DNA of 64,000 nt, from NCBI GenBank assembly GCA_029961685.1, contig JARWKL010000006.1, positions 8,314,748 to 8,378,747 of the forward strand, given 5' to 3'. Below, piece after piece: positions 47,966 to 60,800 of this stretch. A program made the position numbers and the translations under genes. The DNA comes from Aristolochia californica (Eukaryota; Streptophyta; Magnoliopsida; Piperales; Aristolochiaceae). Positions within the stretch are counted from its first letter, which is position 1. Each line of letters begins with the position of its first letter. The notes under the pieces were generated by a model. The model ran no database searches. It had not been told where the DNA came from and saw only the letters and a program-made list of their open reading frames with translations.

Positions 47966-50598
47966 CAATAGTCAGAAAAAGGGGGAGGTGGGGGCTTTTT
48001 AACTAAGTGTTGACTCCCAATCCATAAGTGATTTCTGACAAAAATATTGCCTGTTACGCATGATTGACCGATAAATCACTTTAAAATAATCTATGACTAT
48101 TTGGTCAGCTTTTTTTTAAATGGGCAAAATATTGGCTTGTTTGGCTCGGGTAAATATCCCACCACACGTTCACTTGAGAATTTAATGAGGTTTGGTTCCC
48201 ATAGGTCATTTTCATCCTTAACATGCTTCAAGCATACATATCCATATTTAAAACATGTGTTGGATCAATTAGATATCACTTTCTAATAAAATTCCATGCT
48301 ATTAGGGTTGAACTAGTGGAATTTCCCAAACTTGCATTTCAAAACTTTTGTCTTCATTTGTATTGTGTGAATAAATTTTCTTTACTTATATTTCTGGTTG
48401 TTTTAAATATTTTGCACATATGAACACTAAAATTTTCATTTTGTTGTAATCAATTTACCTTTTTATGTAATTGTTTATGAGATAAAAGCAAAAGTGAAAT
48501 CCCAGGTTTTGATTTAAGAAAAAATTATACAACTAAAATGAAAATGCACAAATGTAGAGAGTGACAATTCCAAAAAGTGCCAGAAATTTTTAGTAATTGC
48601 AAACTCTTTCTAGTTTTTATATATTAGTTTTCGTAATTGTCGGGAAAAAGGGGGAGCATAAGTCATTTCTTACAAAAATATAGCCTGTTATGCATGATTG
48701 ACTGATAAACCACTTCACAGTCATCTGTGATTGTTAGGTCAGCTATTTTTTAAATGGGCAGAATAATGGCTTGTTTGACTCGGGTACATATCCCACCGCA
48801 CGTTCACTTCAGAATTTAATGAGGTTTGGATCCTATAGGCCATTTGCAACTTTAATATGTTTCAAGCATGCATATCCATATTTAAAGCAAGTGTAAGATC
48901 AATTAGAAATTTCTTTCTTGTAAAATTCCAAGCTATTAGGGTTGAACTAGTGGGATTTCCCAAACTTGGATACAAAAAGTCTTGCATTCATTTGTAATGT
49001 GTGAATAAATTTTCTTTATTTACATTTGTTGTTGTTTTAAAAAACATTCATACATAAACTCTAAAATTTTCATTTTGTTGTGATCTACTTGCCTTTTTAT
49101 CTCTTTATTTACAAGATAAAGGAAAAAGTGAAAACTCAAGTTTTATTTAAGAAAAAACTAGACATATAAAATGGAAATGCTCAAAAGTAGATAGAGATAA
49201 TTCCAAAAAGTGTCCGTAATTTTAAGGGATTGGATATTCTTTCTAGTTTTTATATATTAGGTTTCGCAATCCTTGGGAAAAGGGGGATGGGGGGATTTTT
49301 ATTTCAGTGTTGACTACCAATCCATAAGTCATTTCTTACAAAATATAGCCCCTTACGCATGATTGACCGATAAATCACTTTACAATTATCTATTATTGTT
49401 AGGTCAGCTTTCTTGTAATTGGGCAAAATAATGGCTTGTTTGACTTGGGTAAATATCCCACCGCACGTTCACATGCGAATTTAATGAGTTTTGGATCCCA
49501 TAGGTCATTTGCATATTTAACTTGTTTCAACCGTGCATATCCATATTTAAAACATGTGTAGGATCAAATAGAAATATCTTTCTTTTAAAATTCCATACTA
49601 CTAGGGTTGAACTAGTGGAATTTCCCAAACTCGGATATCAAAACTTTTGTTTTCATTTGTAGTGTGAATAAATTTTCTTTTCTTACATTTGTTGTTGTTT
49701 TAATTATTTTGCTTACATAAGCTCTAAAATTTTTATTTTGTTGTGATCTATTTGCCATTTTATCTTTTTGTTTACAAGATAAATGGAAAAGTTAAAACTC
49801 AGGTTTTGATTTATGAAAAAAGAATACATCTAAAAGGGAAATGCAAAAATGTAGAGAGAGATAATTCGAAAAAGTGCACATGATTTTTAGGGATTGCAAA
49901 CTCTTTCTTGTTTCTATATATTAGGTTTCGCAATCATCGGGAAAAGGGGGAGGCGAGGGATTTTTGACTCAGTGTTCATTCCTAATCAATAAGACATTTT
50001 CTACAAAACTATAGCCCGTTACGCATGATTGACCAATAAATCGCTTGACAAATATCTATGATTATAAGGTCTGCTTTCTTGTAAATGTGCAAAATAATGG
50101 CCTGTGTTACTCGGACAAATATCCCACTGCACGTTCAATTGAGAATTTAATGAGGTTTCGATCCCATAGGTCATTTGCATCTTTAACATATTTCAAGCAT
50201 GCATATCCATATTTAAAACATGTGTAGGACCAATTAGAAATCTCTTTCTTTTAAAATAACATTCTATTAGGGTTGAACTCGTGGAATTTCCCAATCTAGG
50301 ATATCAAAACTTTTGAGTTCATTTGAGGTGTGTGAATAAATTTTCTTAACTTACATTTGTTGTTGTTAAAATTTTTTGCATACATAAACTCTATAATTTT
50401 CATTTTGTTGTGATCAAGTTCCCTTTTTATCTCTTTGTTTACGAGATATAGGGAAAACTGAAAACTCCGGTTTTGTTTTAAGAAAAACATTATACACTTA
50501 AAATGGAAATGCACAATTGTAGAGAGAGATAATTTGAAAAAGTGCCAGTAATTTTTATGGATTGCAAACTCTTTCATGTTTTTATATATTGTGTTTCG
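47966..50598. repeat. 4-mer HOR of L monomers, first copy (2.63 kb)
   Basis: Units start at 47966, 48634, 49267 and 49931. The first has 'tatttctgac/gatttctgac', 'catgcttcaagcatacat', 'catgtgtt', 'gtcttcatttgtattgtg' and 'catttctggttg'. The second lacks about 35 bp after the G-rich island ('gggagcataagtcat') and has 'acttcacagtcatctgtg' and 'aagcaagtgtaag'. The same two units recur at 50599 and 51269, 2633 and 2635 bp away. Confidence 0.87.
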
Positions 50599-53250
50599 CA
50601 ATCGTCGGGAAAAGGGGGAGGTGGGGGATTTTTAACTGAGTGTTGATTCCCATTCCATAAGTCATTTCTGACAAAAATATTGCCCGTTATGCATGATTGA
50701 CCGATAAATCACTTTAAAATCATCTATGATTTTTTGGGCAACTTTTATTTTCAAATGGACAAAATAGTGGCTTGTTTGACTCAGGTAAATATCCCACCGC
50801 ATGTTCACTGGAGAATTTAATTAGGTTCGGATCCCATAGGTCATTTGCGTCTTTAACATGCTTCAAGCATACATATCCATATTTAAAACATGTGTTAGAT
50901 CAATTAGAAATATCTTTCTTATAAAGTTTTAAGCTATTAGGGTTGAACTAGTGGAATTTCCCAAACATGCATATCAAAACTTTTGTCTTCATTTGTATTG
51001 TGTGAATAAATTTTCATTACTTACATTTCTGGTTGTTTTAAATATTTTGCATATATAAACTCTAAAATTTTCATTTTTTTGTGATCTATTTACCTTTTTA
51101 TGTCTTTGTTTACGAGATAAAAGGAAAACTGAAATCCCAAGTTTTGATTTAAGAAAAAATTATACAACTAAAATAGAAATGCACAAATGTAGAGAGTGAT
51201 AATTCCAAAAAGTGCCAGAAATTTTTAGTGATTACAAACTCTTTCTAGTTTTTATATATTTGGTTTCACAATCGTCAGGAAAAGGGGAAGTATAAGTCAT
51301 TTCTTACAAAATATAGCCCATTACGCATGATTGACCGATAAATCACTTCAAAGTCATCTGTGATTGTTAGGTCAGCTTTTTTTTAAATGGGCAAAATAAT
51401 GGCTTGTTTGACTCAGGTACATATCCCATCGCACGTTCACTTGAGAATTTAACGAGGTTTGGATCGGATAAGTCCTTTGCATAGTTAATATGTTTCAAGC
51501 ATGCATATACATATTTAAAGCAAGTGTAAGATCAATTAGAAATTTCTTTCTTATAAAATTCCAAGCTATTAGGGTTGAACTAGTGGAATTTCCCAAACTT
51601 GGATATAAAAACTTTTGCGTTCATTTCTATTGTGTGAATAAAATTTATTTACTTACATTTGTTGTTGTTTAAAATTTTTGCATACATAAACTCTAAAATT
51701 TTCATTATGTTGTGATCTTTTTGCCTTTTTATCTCTTTGTTTACAAGATAAAGGAAAAAGTGAAAACTCGAGTTTTCTTTGAAGAAAAAAGTATACATCT
51801 AAAATAGAAATGCACAAATGTAGAGACAGATAATTCCTAAAAGTGTCCTCAATTTTTAGGGATTGCAAACAATTTCTAGTTTTTTATATATTAGGTTTCA
51901 CAATCGTTGGGAAAAGGGGGTGGCGGGGGATTTTTAACTAAGTGTTGACTCCCAATCCATAAGTCATTTCTTACAAAAATTTAACCCGTTATGCATGATT
52001 GACCAATAAATCACTTTACAATCATCTATGATTGTTAGGTAAGCTTTTTTGTAAATGGACAAAATAGCGGCTTGTTTGACTCAGGTAAATATCCCAACAC
52101 ACGTTCACTTCAGAATTTATTAAAGTTTGGATCCCGTAGGTCATTTGCATCATTAACATGTTTCAAGAATGCATATATATATATATATATATATATTTAA
52201 AACATGTGTAGGATCAATTAGAAATCTCTTTCGAATAAAATTCCGAGCTATTTGTGTCGAACTATTGGAATTGCCTAAACTTGGATATCAAAACTTTTGT
52301 ATTCATTTGTGGTGTATGAATAAATTTTCTTTACTTACATTTGTTGTTGTTGTTTTAAATTTTTTGCATATATAAACTCTAAAATTTTCATTTTGTTAGA
52401 TTGATTGGCCTTTTTATATCTTTGTTTACGAGATAAAGGGAAAATTGAAAACTCATGTTTTGATTTAAGAAAAAAGTATACATCTAAAATGGAAATGCAC
52501 AAATAAAGAGCGATATAATTTCAAAAAGTTTTCGTAATTTTTAGGGATTGCTAATTTTTTTTGGTTTTTATATATTAGGTCTCACAAGCGTTGGAAAAAG
52601 GGGGAGGTGGGGGATTTTTAACTTAGTGTTGACTCTCAATCCTTAAGTCATTTCTTACAAAAATATTGCCCATTACGCATGATTTACTAATAAATCACTT
52701 TACCATAGTCTATGATTGTTAGGTCAGGTTTTTTGTAAATGGGAAAAATAATGACTTGTTAGACTCGGGTAAATATCCCAATGCACGTTCACTTGAGAAT
52801 TTAAGGAGGTTTGGATCCTATAGGTCATTTGCATCTTTAACATGTTTCAAGCATGCACAACCTTAATTAAAACATGTGTAGGATCAATTTGAAATCTATT
52901 TCAAATAAAATTACAAGCTATTAGGGTTGAACTAGTGGAATTTCCACAACATGGATATGAAAACTTTTGTGTTCATTTGTGGTGTGTGAATAAATTTTAT
53001 TTACTTACTTTTGTTGTTTTTTTAAATTTTTTGCATACATAAACTCTAAAATTTTCTTTTTTTTTTCTAATCTATTTGTCTTTTTATCTCTTTGTTTACG
53101 AGATAAAAGGAAAAGTGAAAGCTCATGTTTATATTTAAGAAAAAAATATGCATAAAAGATAAAATGCACAAATGTAGAGATTGATAATTCCAAAAAGTGT
53201 CCATAAGTTTTATGGATTGCAAACTCTTTCTAGTTTTTTATGAGGTTTCA
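50599..53250. repeat. 4-mer HOR of L monomers, second copy (2.65 kb)
   Basis: Units start at 50599, 51269, 51901 and 52585. The same 35-bp loss seen in the first copy occurs at about 51288 ('ggggaagtataagtcat'), so the deletion came before the HOR duplication. The third unit is longer (684 bp) because of an AT microsatellite. Confidence 0.85.
52173..52196. repeat. (AT)12 microsatellite
   Basis: Twelve AT units replace the usual 'gcatatccatattt' of the monomer. They probably arose by slippage after the loss of the 'cc'. They explain the extra length of the 51901 monomer and are not shared with other units. Confidence 0.95.
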
Positions 53251-53370
53251 CAATCATCGGGAAAAGAGGGAGGCGGGGGATTTTTAACTGAGTGTGGACT
53301 CCCAATCCATAAGTTATTTCTTACAAAAATATAGCTCATTACGCATGATTGACTGATAAATCACTTTACA

Positions 53371-54578
53371 TTTGATGATGAGGAGTGGTTGATCATTGAC
53401 GTGGGCACACCGTTGCATAGTCTTGGTGGATTATAGACCTGTAATGGCGTGGAGAAAAATTTCAGCTTCTTTTTTTCTTCCACTGGCTCTTGGCTTTCAG
53501 GAGCTTCCTCCTCATCATTATCCACTTCTAACCAAAACAGTTTCTGGCATTGATATCCAAAGATATATTTTTCATCACAGTTATAGCATAAGCCTCAGGA
53601 CCTCTGTCTTCCATCTCTGCCCTGTTCAATTTCCTGATGAGTGTCGGTTGAGATGGACTTGTCTTGGGAGCTTGAGGAGAACTTGAAGTGTCTGAATTGC
53701 GCCATGGTAGTGTTGTGTGTGGAGTGCCTGCAGGCTGTCTTCCTCCCTGCCAGGGAGGTTTGCGTGCATGAAATTTTTTCTTGGCTTCAAGTGCTCTGGC
53801 CAAATTCATTCCTCTAGCCAGATTGGTCGGAGTAAGGAACTCCACTTCTAGGCAGAGGGCCTCTGTCAAGCCCACTGTGAACAAGCTGACTTGCTAGTCC
53901 ACTCTTACTACCTTGCTGGCCCTGGACAATTTTTCTTGGAAGGCCTTTTGGTACTGTTCGACCGTGCTCGTTCCACGTAGCAACACCAAGTCCCTTAGGG
54001 GATTGTTTTGAGCAGGAGGCCCAAATTGGATGGAGCAAAAATCCTTGAATTCCTTCCAATTCAAATCGGGATACTCCAATTCTATCTGATGGCCCTATAG
54101 CTGCACTTCATCGAGCATGTGGAAGGTGGCCAGTCCCACTTTGTCATTGTTTGTAGTTCGTTGATGAGAAAAAAATTTCTCACATCTATAGAGCCATGTC
54201 AGTGGGTCCTCTGATCCCTTAAAAATTGGAAATTCAAATTTAGTTTACCTCAAGATTGTCCCTTCTTCCTGACTAAAATTCCCCCTGTCGCTGGAGGCTC
54301 TGTACGCCCAACATACTGGTGCCCATGACTGGGCGCAGGAACCTTTACCCATCCCGTTGGTTGGGGCTTCTTCCCCCAACTATATCATATAATCTATGAG
54401 ACAAATTTTTGCATTGTAATTGTACCTGTTTGGCGATTCTACTGTCCAGCAATGTAACCAAACACTCTTTGGATTTCTCTCTCGTTGTTGCTGCTCCGGC
54501 GCAGCTCTGTTCTCTCTCAGCGTGCATCACTTCTCTGAAGCTAGCAAGAAACTCGGTGTTGGTGGATAATTCTCCCAT
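53371..54578 (-). pseudogene. Gag pseudogene of the truncated element
   Basis: The start is the ATG at 54578 (MGELSTNTE), 9 nt after the PBS. Pieces in order are an N-terminal region to about 54345, a core with FEFPIF and WLYRCEKFFS, an in-frame TAG at 54095-54097 where tryptophan is expected, then EFKDFCSIQFGPP and VEQYQKAFQEKL, an in-frame TAG at 53894-53896 where glutamine is expected, then SLFTVGL and LARGMNLARALE. A frameshift occurs before the zinc knuckle, whose CysCys part reads CYNC in another frame near 53590. The linker shows IFLHAITG near 53450. At least two stops and a frameshift make it non-functional. Confidence 0.85.
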
Positions 54579-54586
54579 ATTGACCT

Positions 54587-54598
54587 GCTCTAATACCA
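54587..54598 (-). other. Primer binding site of the truncated element
   Basis: The minus strand reads TGGTATTAGAGC, one base from the initiator tRNA-Met PBS of the full element. It is followed at the same distance by the gag ATG. Confidence 0.87.
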
Positions 54599-54601
54599 AG
54601 A

Positions 54602-54684
54602 TGTAAAGAACCTAGCCAATACTACCCAAAAGACCAGATTTTTAGGAGCGGAAGGCATAGGTACTTAACCCCAGGTCCATAACA
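54602..54684 (-). repeat. LTR remnant of the truncated element
   Basis: On the plus strand the segment starts TGTAAAGAACC, 3 nt from the PBS, so its minus-strand end (GGTTCTTTACA) is the true 3' end of the LTR. The right edge reads ...CCATAACA, which on the minus strand gives TGTTATGG and resembles an LTR start. At 83 bp it is far too short for a normal LTR, so it is either cut by the junction or internally deleted. I cannot tell which. Confidence 0.65.
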
Positions 54685-57600
54685 GATTGTATGGTCAGAT
54701 TTTTTGTAAATGGACAAAATACTAGCATGTTTGACTCGGGTAAATATCCCAACGCACGTTCACTTGAGAATTTAATGAGGTTTGGATCCCATTGGTCATT
54801 TGCATCATTAACATGTTTCAAGCATGCATATCCATATTTAAAACATGTGTAGGATCAATTAGAAATCTCTTTCATATAATATTCCAAGCTATTAGGTTTG
54901 AACTAGTGGCATTTCCAAAACTAGGATATCAAAACTTTTGTGTTCATTTCTGGTGTTTAAATAATTTTTTTGTTACTTATATTTGATGTTGTTTTAATTT
55001 TTTTTTGCATAAATAAATTCTAAAATTTTATTTTTGTTGTGATCTATTTGCCTTTTAATCTCTTTTTTTACAAGATAAAGGGAAAAGTAAAAACTCAATT
55101 TTTTATTTAAAAAATTAGTATACATCTAAAATGGAAATACACAAATATAGAGAGAGTGTGATTTACAAAAAGTATCTGTAATTTTTAGGGATTGCAAACA
55201 CTTTCTAGTTTTTATATATTAGGTTTCCCAATCATCGGGAAAAGGGGGAGTCGAGGGATTTTTAACTGAGTGCTGAGTCCCAATCCATAAGTCATTTCTT
55301 AAAAAACTATAGCCCATTATGCATGTTTGATTGATAAATCACTTTACAATCATCTATGATTGTTAGGTCAGTTTTTTTGTAAATGGGTAAAATAGTGGCT
55401 TGTTAGACTCGAGTAAATATCCCAACGCACGTTCACATAACATCTTTCAAGCATGCATATCAATATTAAAACCATGAGTAGGATCTATTAGAAATCTCTT
55501 TCTGATAAAATTCCAAGCAATTAGGGTTGAACTAGTGGAATTTCTCAAAATTGGATATCAAAACTTTTGTGTTCATTTGTGGTGTGTGAGTAAATTTTAT
55601 TTACTTATATTTGTTGTTGTTTTAAATATTTTGCATACATCAACTCTAAATTTTCATTTTTTTATCTATTTACCTTTTTATCGCTTTGTTTATGAGATAA
55701 AGGGAAAAGTGAAAACTCAAGTTTTGATTCAAGAAAAAAGTATACATCTAAAATGGAAATGCAAAAAATGTAGAGAGAGATAATTCCAAAAAGTGCCCGT
55801 AATTTTTAGGGATTGCAAACTCTTTCTAGTGTTTATGTATTAGGTTTCTCAATTATCAGAAAAAGGGGGAGGCGGGGGATTTTTAACTGAGTGTTGATTC
55901 CCAATCCATAAGTCATTTCTTACAAAAGTATAGCCCGTTACACATGATTAACCGATAAATCACCTTACAATCATCAATGATCATTTGGTCAACGTTTTTG
56001 TAAATCGGCAAAATAGTCGCTTGTTTGACCCGGGTAAATATCCCAACGCACGTTCACTTCAGAATTTAATGACGTTTGGATCCCATTGGTCATTTGCAAC
56101 TTTAACATGTTTCAAGCATGCATATCCAAATGTCAAATATGTGTATGATCAATTAGAAATCTCTTTCTTATATAATTCCAAGCTATTAGGGATGAACTAG
56201 TGGAATTTGCCAAACTTGCATATCAAAACTTTTGTGTTCAATTGTGGTGTGTGAATAAATGTTCTTTACTTACATTTTTTGTTGTTTTAAATTTTTTGCA
56301 AACCTAAAATCTAGAATTTTCATTTGGTTGTGGTTTATTTGCCTTTTTATCTCTTTGTTTACGGGATAAAGGGAAAAGTGAAAACTCAAGTTTTGATATA
56401 AGAAAAAAGTACACATCTAAAATGGAAATGCACAAATTTTATTATCTGAAAAAGTGTTCGTAATTTTTAGGGATTGCAAACTCTTTCTTGTTTTTATCTA
56501 CAAGGTTTCGCATTCGTTGGGAAAACGGGGAGGCGGGGAATTTTTATTTGAGTGTTGACTCCCAATCCATAAGTCATTTGTTAAAAAAATATAGACCGTT
56601 AAACATGATTGACAGATAAATCACTTTACAATCATTTATGATTGTTAGGTCAGCTTTTTTTTAAATGGGTAAAATAGTGGGTTGTTTGACTCGGGTAAAT
56701 ATCCCAACGCACATTCACTTGAGAATTTAATGAGGTTTGGATCCCATAGGTGACTTGCATCTTTAACATGTTTCAAGCATGAATATCCATATTTAAAACA
56801 TGTGTAGGGTCAATTAGAAATCTCTTTCTTATAAAATTCCAAGCTATTAGGGTTGAACAAGTGGAATTTCCCAAAATTGGATATCAAAACTTTTGTCTTC
56901 ATTTGTATTGTGTGAATAAATTTTCTTTACTTACATTTCTGGTTGTTTTAAATATTTTGCATATATAAACTCTAAAATTTTTATTTTGTTGTGATCTATT
57001 TACCTTTTTATGTCTTTGTTTACTAGATAAAAGGAAAAATGAAAACTCAGGTTTTGATTTAGGAAAATGTATATATCTAAAATGGAAAAACACAAATTTG
57101 GAGAAAGATAATTCCAAAAAAGTGTCCATAATTTTTAGGGATTACAAACTCTTTCTAGTTTTTTTATATTAGGATTTGCAATCGTCGGGAAAAGGGAAGC
57201 TAGGGGATTTTTAACAGAGTGTTGACTCCCAATCCATAAGGCATTTCTCACAAAAATAAAGCCTGTTAGGCATGATTGACCGATAAATCACTTTAAAATC
57301 ATCTGTGGCTTATTTAACACGGGTAAATATCCCACCGCACGTTTACTTGAGAATTTAATGTGGTTTGGACCCCATAAGTCATTTGCATCTTTAACATGTT
57401 TCAAGCATGCATATCCATATTTAAAACATGTGTAGGAATGAATAGAAATCTCTTTCTTAAAAACTTTCAACATATTAGGGTTGAACTAGTTGAATTTCCA
57501 AAACTTATGATATCAAAACTTTTGTGTTCATTTGTGGTGTGTGAATAAATTTTCTTTACTTACATTTTTTGTTGTTTTAAATTTCTCGCATACATAAACT

Positions 57601-57807
57601 CGAAAATTTTCATTTTGTTGTGATCTATTTGCCTTTTTATTTTTTAATTTACGAGATAAAGGGAAAAGTGAAAACTAAAGTTTTGATTTAAGAAAAAAGT
57701 ATACATCTAAAATGGAAATGCACAATTGTAGAGAGAGATAATTCCAAAAAGTGCCTGAAATATTTAGGGATTGCAAACTCTTTCTTGATTTTATGTATTC
57801 AGTTTTG

Positions 57808-60800
57808 CAATTGTCAAGGAAAGGGGGAGGCGATGGATTTTTAACTGAGTGTTGAATCCCAATCCTTAAGTCATTTCTTATAAAAATATATCCCATTACG
57901 CATGATTGACCGATAAATCATATTACAATCATCTATGATTGTTTGGTTAGCTTTTATTTAAATGGGCAAAATAATGACTTGTTTGACTCAGGTAAATATC
58001 CCACCGCACGTTCACTTGAGAATTTAATGAGGTTTGGATCCCATAGGTAATTTCCATCTTTAACATGTTTCAAGCATGTATATCTATATTTAAAATATGT
58101 GAAGGTTCAATTAGAAATCTCTTTCTTCTAAAATTGCAAGCTATAAGGGTTGAACAAGTGGAATTTCCCAAACTTGGTTATCAAAACTTTTGTGTTCATT
58201 TGTGTTGTGTGAATAAATTTTCTTTACTTACATTTGTTGTTGTTTTAAAATTTTGGCAAATATAAACTCTAAAATTTTCATTTTGTTGTAATCTATTTGC
58301 CTTTTAATCTCTTTATTTCAAGATAAAGGGAAAAGTGAAAACTAAGGTTTTGATTTAAGAAAAAAGTATACATATAAATTGGAAATGCACAAATGTTGAG
58401 AGAGATAATTCCAAAAAGTGTCAATAAATTTTAGGGATTTCAAACTCCTTGTTATTTTTATATATTAGGTTTTTCAATCGTCAGGAAAAGGGGGAGGGGG
58501 AGGATTTCTAACTGTGTGTTGACTTCTAATTTATAAGTTATTCTAACAAAAATATAGACCATTACGCATGATTGACCGATAAATTCCATGACAATCATCT
58601 ATGATTTTTTTTAAATTGGGATAATTAAGGCTTGTTTGACGGGTAAATATCCCACCGCACGTTCACTTTAGAATCTCATGAGATCTGGATCCCATAGGTC
58701 ATTTGCATCTTTAACATGTTTCAAGCATGCATATCCATATTTAAAACATGTGTAGGGTCAATTAGAAATCACTTTCTTATAAATTCCAAGCTATTCGGGT
58801 TGATCTTTCTTTACATACATTTGTTGTTGTTTTTTTTTTTTTTTTTTGCATTCATAAACTCTAAACTTTTCATTTTGTTGTGATTTATTTGCCTTTTTAT
58901 CTCTATTTACGAGATAAAACGAAAAATGAAAACTGACATATTGATTTATGAAAAAAGTATAAATCAAAAATAGAAATACACAAATGTAGAGATATATAAT
59001 TCAGAAAATTTTCTGTAATTTTTAGGGATTGCTAACTCTTTCTAGTTTTTATATATTAGGTTTCACAATCGTCATGAAAAGGGGGAGGCAGGGGATTTTT
59101 AACTGAGTGTTGACTCCCAATCCACAAGTCATTTCTAACAAAAATATATCCCGTTATGCATGATTGATCGATAAATCACTTTAAAATCATCTATGATTGT
59201 TAGGTTGGCTTTTTTCAAATGGGCAAAATAATGGCTTGTTTGACTAGGGTAAATATACCACCGCACATTCACTTGAGAATTTAATGAGGTATGGATCCCA
59301 TAGGTCATTTGCATCTTTAAAATGATTCAAGCATGCATATCAATATTAAAAACATGTGTAGGATCAATTAGAAATCACTTTCTTAAAAAACTCCAAGCTA
59401 GTAGGGTTGAACGAGTCGAATTTTCCAAACATGGATATCAAAAAATTTGTCTTCATTTGTGGTGTGTGAATAAATTTTCTTTACTTACATTTGTTGTTGT
59501 TTTAAAATTTTTGCATACATAAACTCTAAAATTTTCATTTTATTGTGATTGATTTGCCTTTTTATCTATTTGTTTCGAGATAAAGGGAAAAGTGAAAAAT
59601 CAGGTTTTGATTTAAGAAAAATATATACATCTAAATTGGAATTGCACAAATGTAGCGAGAGATAATTCAAAAAAGTGTCCGATACTTTTAGGGATTGCAA
59701 ATTCTTTCAAATTTTTTTATATTAGGTTTCGCAATCGTCAGGAAATGGGGGAGGTGCAGGATTTCTAACTGAGTGTTGACTCCCAGTCCATAAGTTATTT
59801 CTTACAAAAATATAGCCCATTACTAGAGATTGACCGATAAATCACATGACAATCATGTATGATTGTTAGGTCGGCGTTTGTGTAAATGGGCATAATAATG
59901 GCTTGTTTGACTCGGGTAAATATCCCACCAGACGTTCACTTCAGAATTTCATGAGGTCTAGATCCCATAGGTCATTTGTTTCTTTAACCAGTTTCAAGCA
60001 TGCATATCCATATTTAAAACATGTGTAGGGTCAATTACAAATCTCTTTCTTATAAAATTCCAAGTTATTGGGGTAGAATTTTCTTTACTTACATTTGTTG
60101 TTGTTTTAAAATTTTTGCATAAATAAACACTAAAATTTTCATTTTGTTGAGATCTTTATACCTTTTTATCTTTGTTTACGAGGTAAAGGGAAAACTGAAA
60201 ACTCATGTTTTGATTTATGAAAAAAGTATACTTCTAAAATGGAAATGCACAAATGTAGAGAGAGATAATCCCAAAAAGTTTCATAATTTTCAGGGATTGC
60301 AAACTCTTTCTAGTTTTTATATATTAGGTTTCGCAATCGTCGGGAAAAGGGGCGGCATGGGATTTTTTAACTAAGTGTTGACTCCCAATCCAGAAGTCAT
60401 TTCTTACAAAAATATATCTCGTTATGTATGATTGACCGATAAATCACTATACAGTCATATATGATGGTTAGGTTAGCTTTCTTGTAAATGGGAAAAATAA
60501 TGGCTTGTTTGACTAGGTTAATATACCACCGCACGTTCACTTGAGAATTTAATGAGGTATGGATCCGACAAGTCATTTGCATCTTTAATACGTTTCAAGC
60601 ATACATATCCATATTTAAAACATGTGTAGGATCAATTAGAAATCTCTTTCTTATAAAATTTCAAGTTATTAGGGTTTAACGAGTGGAATTTCCAAAACTT
60701 GTATATCAAAACTTTTGTGCTCATTTGTGGTGTGTGAGTAAATTTTCTTTATCTACATTTGTTGTTGTTTGAATTTTTTTGCATACATAAACTCTAAAAT

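Larger units (their letters stand above)
53371..54684 (-). mobile_element. Truncated Ty3/gypsy fragment: partial LTR, PBS, gag and linker
   Basis: About 1.3 kb of GC-richer sequence interrupts a satellite monomer. On the minus strand it holds a short LTR remnant (54602-54684), a PBS (54587-54598), most of gag and the start of the gag-protease linker, then ends at 53371 just before where the protease D-S-G would be. Its gag is related to that of the 1069-7253 element and keeps the same 9-nt PBS-to-ATG spacing, but is a clearly different family. No target duplication is seen. About 9 bp of monomer ('atcatctat') are missing at the junctions, as expected for insertion or capture during break repair, or later deletion. 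Confidence 0.88.
53251..57807. repeat. Satellite array: L monomers, interrupted by gag fragment
   Basis: Units start at 53251 (interrupted at 53370 and resumed at 54685), 55229 (620 bp, deletion at about 55437), 55849, 56511 and 57179. The 56511 unit has the 'gtcttcatttgtattgtg' and 'catttctggttg' variants of 47966 and 50599. No satellite HOR is clear here. Confidence 0.82.

Noticed and set aside
58830..58847. Poly-A/T tail of a LINE or SINE
   Set aside because: Satellite sequence continues in register on both sides and there is no inserted body or target duplication.
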